Below are positions 1 through 5,746 of a stretch of 5,746 bases of DNA, piece after piece. The position numbers were made by a program, and so were the translations under genes. Below the pieces are notes generated by a model. It made no database searches. It was not told the DNA's origin and saw only the letters and a program-made list of their open reading frames with translations. This stretch comes from Fretibacterium sp. GTDB lineage: Bacteria; Synergistota; Synergistia; Synergistales; Aminobacteriaceae. Every line of letters starts with the position of its first letter. Position 1 is the first letter of the stretch. The DNA lies in contig JAEEGY010000236.1 of NCBI GenBank assembly GCA_016280565.1, forward strand, positions 1-5,746, in the 5' to 3' direction.

Positions 1-529
1 AGAGCTCAAAGGAGCCGTCGCTCTCATCCAGTTCGGACACAAAAAGTTCTTGCGGCCCTGTTCCCAGGACAGCGTTTGTCCCCATGTCGCGCATCTCTCC
101 CCCAACGTACAGCGTGGGAGAGAGTCCTGCCCGCGAGCGGATCAGTCCCATCATGGAGGAGGTGGTGGTTTTGCCGTGGGTCCCGGCGACACCGACACCC
201 TCCGCAGCGTTGAAGAGCCAGCTCAGCGCCTCGCCCCGCCGCACCGTACGGACGCCTTTCTCCCGCGCGGCAGCCAGCTCCTCACAGTTGGGACGGACGG
301 CGCTGCTGTAGATCAAAAGATCGGGAGCGAAGTGGTCAATATGGTCCCGTGAGTGTCCGGATTGGCAAACGACCCCCAGGGCCTCCACCTCCTCAAGGTA
401 GTGCCCTCTTTCCAGGTCGCAGCCGCTGACCTCGTACCCAAGCCCGGAGAGCAACTTTGCCAGGGAACTCATCCCCGCGCCATTGATCCCCATAAGATGG
501 ATCCGTTTCACACCCGACAGTTCCGCCAT
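1..529 (-). CDS. murC: MurC, UDP-N-acetylmuramate--L-alanine ligase (N-terminal 176 residues; 3' end outside window)
   Basis: Cytoplasmic ATP-dependent ligase that adds L-alanine to UDP-MurNAc, the first step of stem-peptide synthesis. The reverse strand reads open from an ATG at 529 to the window edge. Visible are the N-terminal nucleotide-sugar-binding loop GINGAGM (residues 14-20), YSSAV (74-78), the Mur ligase P-loop GTHGKTTT (116-123) and the MurC-type ELDESDGSF (166-174). The THGKTTT and DESDGSF pair separates MurC from the other Mur ligases. The family is about 450-480 residues long, so roughly the first 40% is present; a C-terminal fusion cannot be excluded. Start choice: no ATG, GTG or TTG lies in frame upstream as far as about base 598. 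The purine-rich AGAAAGG upstream is 12 bases from the ATG, a long spacing. A GTG at 509-511 (residue 7) is a possible alternative and would still keep the whole loop. It is separated from murG by 122 bp, unlike the tightly packed genes upstream, and is probably also served by its own promoter. Confidence 0.95.
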   Translation of the reverse strand, partial: MAELSGVKRIHLMGINGAGMSSLAKLLSGLGYEVSGCDLERGHYLEEVEALGVVCQSGHSRDHIDHFAPDLLIYSSAVRPNCEELAAAREKGVRTVRRGEALSWLFNAAEGVGVAGTHGKTTTSSMMGLIRSRAGLSPTLYVGGEMRDMGTNAVLGTGPQELFVSELDESDGSFEL

Positions 530-651
530 AAGCCCAAGACGCCTTTCTCTACTGGCTCGCCCGCCTTTGCTCTCAGATAAAGAAAGCCGGACGGCGTTCC
601 GAATATATAATATTGTATCAAATAAGTGGCGATTTGCTCACCCCCGCCACG
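530..651 (-). other. murG-murC intergenic region
   Basis: This 122-bp gap is the only sizeable non-coding stretch in the window. Read on the minus strand, it starts after the murG TAA, passes through a GC-rich segment, then an AT-rich island (about 597-627), and ends in a purine-rich leader before the murC ATG. I see no strong stem-loop followed by a T-run, so there is no convincing intrinsic terminator; read-through from murG to murC is expected. No small ORF with a ribosome binding site was recognised in it. Confidence 0.6.
612..640 (-). promoter_or_regulatory. candidate internal promoter driving murC
   Basis: On the minus strand, TGATACAAT at 620-612 fits an extended -10 (TG, one base, then TACAAT, 5 of 6 to consensus). 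Exactly 17 bases upstream is TGAGCA (640-635), a poor -35 with 3 of 6 matches, which an extended -10 can tolerate. It lies in a conspicuously AT-rich patch within GC-rich DNA. Transcription would start near 605, giving a leader of about 75 bases before the murC ATG. The position, in the only real gap of the cluster, supports the call. Sigma70-type recognition is assumed. Confidence 0.45.
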
Positions 652-1692
652 TTAAAGCCCCGCCGCTTTGGCCAACTTTTGAGAGGAAGACACCTCGACA
701 GCGCCCCCGCAGGCAGGGGAAGTACGCTTCAGCAGCGCCTCGATCGCCTTTTCAAGGGGTGTATTATCGTTCTCCCGCCAAACATCTCCGCCGCCCTCCG
801 CGGCAAAACAGAGGGCGTTTTTCACCTGATGCCCCTCCGCCGCCGCCTCCCAGGGGACGGCCAATGTTGGAATGCCCCACCGCAGCGCCTCCGCCAGGGT
901 GGAGCCCCCCGCCCGGCAAACCAGCACATCGCAGAGGGAGTAAAAGGAGTTCATATCCCATTGCCGCCCGACGAAGTGTACGTTCTCCCCTCCGCCGGAT
1001 ACAGAGGATACAGGATTCCCCAGCAGAACGAAAGCAACATCAGCCCGTCCTCTCAACGCCTCCGCCGCGCCCATCAGTTTCTCTATGAGCGGACGGCTGC
1101 CCAGCGATCCGCTGGCGACCCCGACAACGCGGGTGGTCTCCGGGAGCGACAGACTCAAACGCCTCAGCGTCTCCTCCCGGGGAAGTCGTTCCGGCTCCCG
1201 CACGGGGATCCCCACCGGCGTATAGGCCCCCTTAAGTCCCGCGCACTCTTTCCAGCCCGTTGTGATCGTGGCTCCCAGGCGCGAGGCCAGGCGCGTCACT
1301 CGCCCCGCCACGGCGTTCTGCTCATGCACCACCACACGGATGCCACGCCGCCAGCAGAGCAACAGGGGCGCGAAGGACACATACCCTCCAAAGAGGAACA
1401 CCACCTCCGGGCAGACTTCGCTCAGACATAGCCGGGTCTCACCAAAGGCGGAGAAAAGAGATAGAGAGCGGCGCAACACCCGCCCCGGAGAACGGACTCC
1501 CAGGGGCGATCCCTCCAACGAGAGCCTGTACGGAGTTACCCCGGCCGAGGCATAGATCTCCGCCTCCAGGGGCCGGGAACCGGAGAGCCAGGAGACAGCC
1601 ACGCCGCGGTTTTGTTCCAGCCACCGACCAAAGACCACCGCAGGAAAGATGTGTCCGCCCGTCCCTCCGGAGACAATCAGGACTCTCGACAT
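652..1692 (-). CDS. murG: MurG, UDP-GlcNAc:lipid I N-acetylglucosaminyltransferase
   Basis: Peripheral membrane GT-B glycosyltransferase (family GT28) on the inner face of the membrane. It transfers GlcNAc from UDP-GlcNAc to lipid I to make lipid II. The 346 residues match the family length of about 350. N-domain motifs: glycine-rich loop GGTGGH (9-14), FGGYVSF (101-107) and HEQNAVAG (123-130). Linker: VGIPVR (160-165). C-domain: SGSLGS (194-199), CRAGGSTLAEAL (259-270, containing the conserved UDP-GlcNAc-contacting Glu) and GHQVKNA (287-293). Most members have GGSQGA where this one has SGSLGS. The start at 1692 has a strong Shine-Dalgarno 7 bases upstream and lies 12 bp after the ftsW stop. 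Translation ends in TAA just before the 122-bp gap. Identification is secure from motifs and neighbours. Confidence 0.97.
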   Translation of the reverse strand: MSRVLIVSGGTGGHIFPAVVFGRWLEQNRGVAVSWLSGSRPLEAEIYASAGVTPYRLSLEGSPLGVRSPGRVLRRSLSLFSAFGETRLCLSEVCPEVVFLFGGYVSFAPLLLCWRRGIRVVVHEQNAVAGRVTRLASRLGATITTGWKECAGLKGAYTPVGIPVREPERLPREETLRRLSLSLPETTRVVGVASGSLGSRPLIEKLMGAAEALRGRADVAFVLLGNPVSSVSGGGENVHFVGRQWDMNSFYSLCDVLVCRAGGSTLAEALRWGIPTLAVPWEAAAEGHQVKNALCFAAEGGGDVWRENDNTPLEKAIEALLKRTSPACGGAVEVSSSQKLAKAAGL

Positions 1693-1697
1693 TTTCG

Positions 1698-1705
1698 TTC
1701 CTCCC
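1698..1705 (-). promoter_or_regulatory. Shine-Dalgarno of murG
   Basis: GGGAGGAA on the minus strand, with 7 bases between GGAGG and the murG ATG (1692-1690). Its first G is the last base of the ftsW TAG stop (1707-1705), so a ribosome terminating on ftsW covers the site and could re-initiate on murG. Confidence 0.85.
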
Positions 1706-2889
1706 TATCCCTGCACATTTTGGTTATGCACCGCGCGGTTGATGGCGATAAGGAGCCCGACCTTCATCCACATGAAAACCATTGAGCTTCCCCCTGCGCT
1801 GATAAAGGGGAGAGGGACCCCCGTCAGGGGCATGAGCTTCGTGACCCCGCCCAGGTTGGTGAACATCGGACAGATGACCGAGGCCGCCAGTCCCAGCGTC
1901 AGTGAGGCGAGGAACGGGTCGCGTGCCCGGCAATAAAGACGATAAACCCGAAACGTCCAGACCGCGTAGAGCAACAGAAGGAACAGCGTACCCACGAGGC
2001 CAAACTCCTCACCGATAGCCGGGAAGATATAGTCCGTCTCCGCCTCAGGAAGATATTCTTCCTCCTGGAGGCCCTTGCCGATCCCTACCCCTGTGACGTT
2101 CCCGTTGGCAAAAGCGACCAGCCCCTGAATAATCTGGAACCCCTTGTTCATCGGGTCGGACCACGGGTCCCAGAAGGCCTCAAAACGTCTCAGCCGGTAG
2201 GGGGCCACAAGAATAAGGGCGATCACCACAGCCACGGCGACTATTCCTCCAACAGCGGGGAACTTCCACCCGCGGCTCTCAGCGTGCATCAGGAAACAAA
2301 TGGCCACCACCAGGATCGTCCCCCCCAGGTTAGGCTGCGCCAAAAGCGGCACGACCGATATCAGCATCGTCAGCAACGTGGGGCGGAGAAAGGCACGGTA
2401 TCCCTGACGCGTGACAGTGGCCAGGCGGTCAGCCATGAAGATGGGGACCGCAAACAAAAGGAACTCAAGGGGCTGGAAGCGGGCGCCGAAGAGGCTCAGC
2501 CACCGGCGCGCTCCTCCCACCCGCACCCCCAGGCCAGGAACAAGCGTCCCCAACAGCAGGACCCAGGAAATCCCCCAGAGCGTCCCGCTGTGACGGCGAA
2601 AGAAATCAGGCGAGGAGAGGGCACAGCAGACCATCAGCGTAAGCCCGATCCCGAAAAACTGAAACTGCCGCAGCGGAGGCCCATAGGGGTTGCCCCCCGC
2701 CATGCTGTTGCGCAGCGAGAGGGAAGCAATCATCACCAGGCCGCAGAAGCTGAGGACCAGAGGGATAGCCCAGATCAGCAACGTTCCAGGGGGCCGCGAG
2801 GATGGCTGGCTTTCTCTCAGATTTAACGCGGGGGAGGCCCCCCCTGCACTCCCTGAAGGCCCCAAGCCGGATGGGGAGACCGAACTCAT
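1705..2889 (-). CDS. ftsW: FtsW, septal SEDS peptidoglycan glycosyltransferase
   Basis: Polytopic membrane enzyme of the SEDS family that polymerises lipid II into septal glycan, normally with a class B PBP partner (FtsI). It has 394 residues and about 10 hydrophobic segments, starting near residues 36-58, after a Ser/Pro/Gly-rich cytoplasmic tail of about 35 residues. Motifs: GARRWL (126-131), QPLEF (139-143), QPNLGG (185-190), the extracellular-loop YLPEAETDYIF (279-289) and PLTGVPLPFISAGGSS (354-369). D286 aligns with the catalytic Asp297 of E. coli FtsW. FtsW rather than RodA is favoured by its position between murD and murG. Two motifs deviate from common forms: QPLE for QPSE and QPN for QPD. 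The ATG overlaps the murD stop (ATGA) and has no Shine-Dalgarno, pointing to translational coupling. TTG codons at residues 9 and 37 have no better ribosome site. Confidence 0.95.
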   Translation of the reverse strand: MSSVSPSGLGPSGSAGGASPALNLRESQPSSRPPGTLLIWAIPLVLSFCGLVMIASLSLRNSMAGGNPYGPPLRQFQFFGIGLTLMVCCALSSPDFFRRHSGTLWGISWVLLLGTLVPGLGVRVGGARRWLSLFGARFQPLEFLLFAVPIFMADRLATVTRQGYRAFLRPTLLTMLISVVPLLAQPNLGGTILVVAICFLMHAESRGWKFPAVGGIVAVAVVIALILVAPYRLRRFEAFWDPWSDPMNKGFQIIQGLVAFANGNVTGVGIGKGLQEEEYLPEAETDYIFPAIGEEFGLVGTLFLLLLYAVWTFRVYRLYCRARDPFLASLTLGLAASVICPMFTNLGGVTKLMPLTGVPLPFISAGGSSMVFMWMKVGLLIAINRAVHNQNVQG

Positions 2890-4250
2890 GAGAGCGCGCG
2901 GACGAGCGAGCAGAAGTGGTCGCCCCTCTGCCCGTAGTTGTCGTACATATCCCAGCTCGTGCAGGCCGGCGATAGGAGGACCGTCATCCCCGGACGCGCG
3001 ATATCATGGGCAATTTTAACGGCCTCCTCCATGTCCTTTGCCCGGTGGAGGGCCGTAAAACCAGCATGGGCCAGAGCCTTTCCAATAGCGTCTGCCTCCT
3101 CACCCAGCAGGACCACCGCGTCCGCCTCCCGTAGTACGCCCTCGGCCAGAGGGGCGTAGTCCTCCCCCTTGCCGCGCCCCCCAAGGATAAGGACCTTCCG
3201 CCCCTGAATGCAGGTCATGGCGGTGACGGAGGCGGCAACGTTCGTCCCCTTGGAGTCGTCCACATAGAGCACCCCGTCCACCGTCCCGGCGTTCTCGCAC
3301 CGGTGCGGCAGGGGTGAGAAGCCCTCCAACAGCTCCGCCGGTTTCTGGCTCCCATCCCAGGCCCCCAACAGACGGAGAGCCGTCAGGGTCATCGCTACAT
3401 TCTCCAGGTTGTGCGCCCCAAGGAGCGTCGTGTCCGCATAGCTGAAGAGCGGGTATTCCTTTCCCTCCAGCGTGAGCAATGCCCTTTCCTTGTCCATAAA
3501 AATGTGCCCCGCCATTTTGTGAACGGGCACCCGCTCCCAGCTCAGCGTGATAATGCGCTGAGAATCCCTCACACCCAGCGCCTCGACGTCCCGGTCCTGA
3601 ACAATGCCCCAGCCGTCCGGCGCACGCAGAGAGAGGACCTTCGCCTTGGCCGCAACGTAATTTTCATAGCTGCCATGCCAGTCGATGTGGTCTGGCGCTA
3701 GGTTCGTGACGATGGAAACGCTGGCCCCCAGCCGCGTGGCCCAGGCAAGCTGAAAGCTGCTCAGCTCCAGCACCACTGCGTCAAGCTTTTTCCCCGTGAA
3801 GGACGAGGCCGCCGTTCCCAGATTGCCCCCCACCCCCGCGTTCCAGCCCAGCTTGTTCAGCATGTGCCCGATGAGGGAAGTGACGGTGCTCTTGCCATTG
3901 CTGCCCGTGACGCCCACCAAACGGGCGGAGAGCTGCGGGACGGCAAAATCCAGCTCCCCCATCAGGGGGACGCCGCGCCGCCTGGCCTCCTGAACCACCT
4001 CGGAGCGAGGGGGGATGCCAGAGCTCAGCAGCAGGACGTCCGCGTCAAAGGCCCTTTCCGTGTGGCCCCCCGCCTCCCAGGCGATGCCGTGCTCCTCAAA
4101 GAGCCTGCGGACCTCGCTCGAAAGCTCCTTCTTCTCTGTGACGAACACCTTTGCTCCAAGGCGGGCCGCCAGCAGGCCAAGCTCCCTTCCACTCACTCCG
4201 GCGCCCACGATAGTAATCCGTTTTCCGCTCCAGGAGACCGACTCACTCAT
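2886..4250 (-). CDS. murD: MurD, UDP-N-acetylmuramoyl-L-alanine--D-glutamate ligase
   Basis: Cytoplasmic Mur ligase adding D-glutamate to UDP-MurNAc-L-Ala with ATP. The 454 residues are typical of the family and all three domains are present. The N-domain has a Rossmann-like IVGAGVSG (14-21). The central ATPase domain has P-loop TGSNGKST (115-122), ELSSFQL (162-168), NLAPDHIDWHG (183-193) and AAKAK (200-204); K202 corresponds by motif to the carbamylated lysine of E. coli MurD (Lys198). GAHNLEN is at 278-284. The C-domain has LPHRCE (314-319), DDSKGTN (331-337), GGRGKGEDY (357-365) and SPACTSWDMYDNYGQRGDHF (427-446). ELSSFQL, the DDSKGTN motif and the SPAC...SWD segment identify MurD specifically. 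The start at 4250 has a good Shine-Dalgarno and follows mraY by 21 bp. No key residue appears missing. Confidence 0.97.
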   Translation of the reverse strand: MSESVSWSGKRITIVGAGVSGRELGLLAARLGAKVFVTEKKELSSEVRRLFEEHGIAWEAGGHTERAFDADVLLLSSGIPPRSEVVQEARRRGVPLMGELDFAVPQLSARLVGVTGSNGKSTVTSLIGHMLNKLGWNAGVGGNLGTAASSFTGKKLDAVVLELSSFQLAWATRLGASVSIVTNLAPDHIDWHGSYENYVAAKAKVLSLRAPDGWGIVQDRDVEALGVRDSQRIITLSWERVPVHKMAGHIFMDKERALLTLEGKEYPLFSYADTTLLGAHNLENVAMTLTALRLLGAWDGSQKPAELLEGFSPLPHRCENAGTVDGVLYVDDSKGTNVAASVTAMTCIQGRKVLILGGRGKGEDYAPLAEGVLREADAVVLLGEEADAIGKALAHAGFTALHRAKDMEEAVKIAHDIARPGMTVLLSPACTSWDMYDNYGQRGDHFCSLVRALS

Positions 4251-4257
4251 AAAGTTT

Positions 4258-4265
4258 CACCTCTT
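4258..4265 (-). promoter_or_regulatory. Shine-Dalgarno of murD
   Basis: AAGAGGTG on the minus strand, 7 bases before the murD ATG (4250-4248). It lies inside the 21-bp mraY-murD spacer and supports the chosen start. Confidence 0.75.
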
Positions 4266-4271
4266 GAAAAT

Positions 4272-5225
4272 TCAAAACGCCCCCGCGGGCTGAGCCATCG
4301 AAAGCAGCAGCAGCGTCAACAACACCGCCCCCACGGCCTGAACAAGCCAGAACCGAGTTGTGACCTCCGTCTCATCCCATCCCTTGCGCTGAAAGTGATG
4401 ATGCAGCGGAGCCATGAGGAAGACGCGCCGGTTCAGTTTTCTAATCGTAAAAATCTGGATGGCCGAGGACAGTGTCTCCAGGCCAAAGAGGAACCCCACC
4501 GGCAGCAATGCCAGGAGACGGCCGTTCACAAGGCAGAGCGCCGCCAGCGCCCCGCCAAGAAAGTGGGCCCCCGTGTCCCCCATGAAGGTCTTTGCGGGCC
4601 GGACGTTGAAGAACAGAAACCCCGCCACCATGAAGAATAATACAGCAACCGCCGTCACGTTGAAATCCGTAACGGGAATCAGGAAAGGGGTAACTCCCAG
4701 CGAGATGAGCGTGCAGCCCCCCGCCAGGCCGTCCAGTCCGTCGGTGATGTTGACGGCGTTCATCATCCCCACGCTTCCCAGAAAGGTCAGGGGGATCGTG
4801 AGCCACCACGGCGACGGCAGCCCCGGCCAGAACCCCAGCCGCCCGCCGAGGAACAGGAGCCCCGTCCACACAGCGCAAACGATGAGCTGCACGCGGAGCT
4901 TCCCCAGGCTCCGGAAACCTTCGCTGGAATGGCTGAAGAACTTGAGCCCGTCGTCCAGCAGACCAATGGCCCCGCCCGCCAGGGGAAGGCTCCAGAGGAG
5001 CAGAGAGTCCACACTCCAATCCATGACCAGAGCCAGGAGCCCAAGCACCAGAAACACCACGCCCCCCATCGAGGGAGTCGCAGCCTTTATCTCAACGTCG
5101 ATGCACACCCCGTAGCTCTTCTGCGCCTGGGTGAGGCTCATACGCCTCTGGGCACGTATCCAGAGGGCCTGCAATACAAGGCTGAGGCAGAAGAACAACG
5201 CCCCCAGCCACGCCGCCCGTGTCAT
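4272..5225 (-). CDS. mraY: MraY, phospho-N-acetylmuramoyl-pentapeptide transferase
   Basis: Integral membrane enzyme that transfers phospho-MurNAc-pentapeptide from UDP to undecaprenyl phosphate, giving lipid I. From the ATG at 5225 it has 317 residues, at the short end of the family, with about 10 hydrophobic segments. Motifs in that numbering: K47 with TPSMGG (50-55), LLDDGLK with the Asp pair D91-D92, NAVNITDGLDGLA (156-168), FMGDTG with D217, and APLHHHF (272-278) with the histidine triad. D91, D92 and D217 match the three conserved catalytic aspartates (E. coli D115, D116, D267). A longer reading from GTG at 5243 is possible, but the ATG at 5225 has an ideal Shine-Dalgarno and overlaps the murF stop as ATGA, so I prefer it. 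The loop before TPSMGG is about one residue shorter than in E. coli and lacks the usual GPxSH histidine. Confidence 0.96.
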   Translation of the reverse strand: MTRAAWLGALFFCLSLVLQALWIRAQRRMSLTQAQKSYGVCIDVEIKAATPSMGGVVFLVLGLLALVMDWSVDSLLLWSLPLAGGAIGLLDDGLKFFSHSSEGFRSLGKLRVQLIVCAVWTGLLFLGGRLGFWPGLPSPWWLTIPLTFLGSVGMMNAVNITDGLDGLAGGCTLISLGVTPFLIPVTDFNVTAVAVLFFMVAGFLFFNVRPAKTFMGDTGAHFLGGALAALCLVNGRLLALLPVGFLFGLETLSSAIQIFTIRKLNRRVFLMAPLHHHFQRKGWDETEVTTRFWLVQAVGAVLLTLLLLSMAQPAGAF

Positions 5226-5746
5226 GATGCTCCCTCCCCACACAGCGCCCGGACGACATTCTGGAGTCCCAGGCTATTAGAGCCCTTCGCCAAGAGGCCG
5301 CGCCAGTCCAAGCCCTGTACAATATCAAGAGCCTCCCGCCAATCCCCGACAAAGAAACGCCCCGGATGATCAGGCAGGGCCTCGCGCCACAGCCCGCCAA
5401 CCAGGATGACGTTCCCCAGCTTATCCAGCAGCGGCTCCAGCTCTCTGTGATAGCGCACCGCGTCCGGCCCCAGTTCCCGCATCTCGCCGAGGACTGCAGT
5501 CTTTTTCTCCCAGCTCATGGGCAGTCCCACAAAGGTCTCCAGCGAAGCCCTCATGGACAGGGGGTTGGCGTTGTAGGCGTCGTCCACCACGAAACGCCCT
5601 TCCTTTAGAGGCAGGACCCGTCCGCGCCCTGGAAGGGCCTGGAAGCCCCGCAGAACCTCAGCGCATTCCTCAAGGGACCTCCCCAAAAGATTCCCCAACG
5701 CCGAAGCAAAGGCCAGGGGCCAGGCCATGTGTGTCCCCCAGACCCC
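5222..5746 (-). CDS. murF: MurF, UDP-MurNAc-tripeptide--D-Ala-D-Ala ligase (C-terminal 174 residues; 5' part outside window)
   Basis: Cytoplasmic Mur ligase that attaches D-Ala-D-Ala to the UDP-MurNAc-tripeptide, completing the pentapeptide that MraY uses. The frame is open to the window edge and begins inside the gene, so the ATG at 5728 is an internal codon and not the start. Counting from the first visible codon: GTHMAWPLAFASALG (4-18) matches the Mur ligase segment where the central domain ends. VVDDAYNANPLSM (53-65) is the MurF signature, GEMRELG (87-93) corresponds to the family G(D/E)MxELG, and KGSNSLGLQNVV (153-164) lies near the C-terminus. About 40% of a family of roughly 450 residues is present. 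The N-terminal P-loop is outside. The TGA overlaps the mraY ATG, so the two are probably translationally coupled. Confidence 0.95.
   Translation of the reverse strand, partial: GVWGTHMAWPLAFASALGNLLGRSLEECAEVLRGFQALPGRGRVLPLKEGRFVVDDAYNANPLSMRASLETFVGLPMSWEKKTAVLGEMRELGPDAVRYHRELEPLLDKLGNVILVGGLWREALPDHPGRFFVGDWREALDIVQGLDWRGLLAKGSNSLGLQNVVRALCGEGAS
5232..5239 (-). promoter_or_regulatory. Shine-Dalgarno deciding the mraY start
   Basis: GGGGAGGG on the minus strand, inside the last murF codons, with 7 bases between GGAGG and the ATG at 5225-5223. It lies downstream of the competing GTG (5243-5241), so it can only serve the ATG. This is why the shorter MraY is annotated. Confidence 0.8.

Noticed and set aside
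606..611. Perfect TATAAT on the plus strand in the AT-rich island
   Set aside because: No -35-like hexamer at 16-18 bases upstream and no TG extension; it would only give transcription antisense to murG. Probably a by-product of the AT-rich patch.
613..1431. 272-codon open frame on the plus strand, antisense to murG
   Set aside because: It is a shadow of murG in GC-rich DNA: Arg/Pro-rich with no recognisable domain, while the minus strand holds every MurG motif.
2284..2826. 180-codon plus-strand frame antisense to ftsW
   Set aside because: Gln/Arg/Pro-rich, no family resemblance, and fully covered by ftsW on the other strand.
2838..2844. Run of seven C (G on the coding strand) near the 5' end of ftsW as a possible phase-variable tract
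   Set aside because: Seven is short for slippage-based switching, a similar run occurs at 2320-2326, and switching off an essential division gene is implausible.
3864..4640. 258-codon plus-strand frame crossing the murD-mraY junction
   Set aside because: It spans the antisense of two clearly real genes, has a low-complexity Arg/Gln/Pro-rich composition and shows no known motif.
4414..5115. 233-codon plus-strand frame antisense to mraY, plus overlapping minus-strand frames in the same area
   Set aside because: All overlap mraY, whose catalytic motifs are intact; their composition is typical of GC-driven spurious ORFs.
5226..5243. GTG at 5243 as an upstream mraY start, adding 6 residues
   Set aside because: The Shine-Dalgarno lies downstream of it and is perfectly spaced for the ATG at 5225, which also makes an ATGA overlap with murF.

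Overview
The window is a compact stretch of the bacterial division and cell wall (dcw) cluster. All genes lie on the minus strand, so the operon reads from high to low coordinates: murF (3' part only) - mraY - murD - ftsW - murG - murC (5' part only). This is the canonical dcw gene order. Coding DNA fills nearly everything; the only gap over 25 bases is 122 bp between murG and murC.

Organism: a GC-rich bacterium with a standard peptidoglycan pathway. The compact cluster and the sequence style (for example the MraY segment around QKSYGVCIDVEIK, MurC GINGAGM and MurG SGSLGS) make me think of Synergistota. That is a low-confidence guess from memory and not something the sequence proves. Nothing suggests a plasmid, phage or recent transfer.

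Layout (junctions read from the sequence): murF stop and mraY ATG overlap as ATGA (5222-5225). mraY and murD are 21 bp apart with a clear Shine-Dalgarno. murD stop and ftsW ATG overlap as ATGA (2886-2889) with no Shine-Dalgarno. ftsW and murG are 12 bp apart, with a strong Shine-Dalgarno overlapping the ftsW stop. murG and murC are 122 bp apart, with an AT-rich island that looks like an internal promoter.

How the genes work together: MurC and MurD add L-Ala and D-Glu to UDP-MurNAc in the cytoplasm, and MurF adds the terminal D-Ala-D-Ala. MraY moves phospho-MurNAc-pentapeptide to undecaprenyl phosphate (lipid I), and MurG adds GlcNAc (lipid II). FtsW, a SEDS protein, polymerises lipid II at the septum. 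No new biological system was found. The points worth a second look are the internal murC promoter and a few substitutions in otherwise conserved motifs of FtsW, MurG and MraY.
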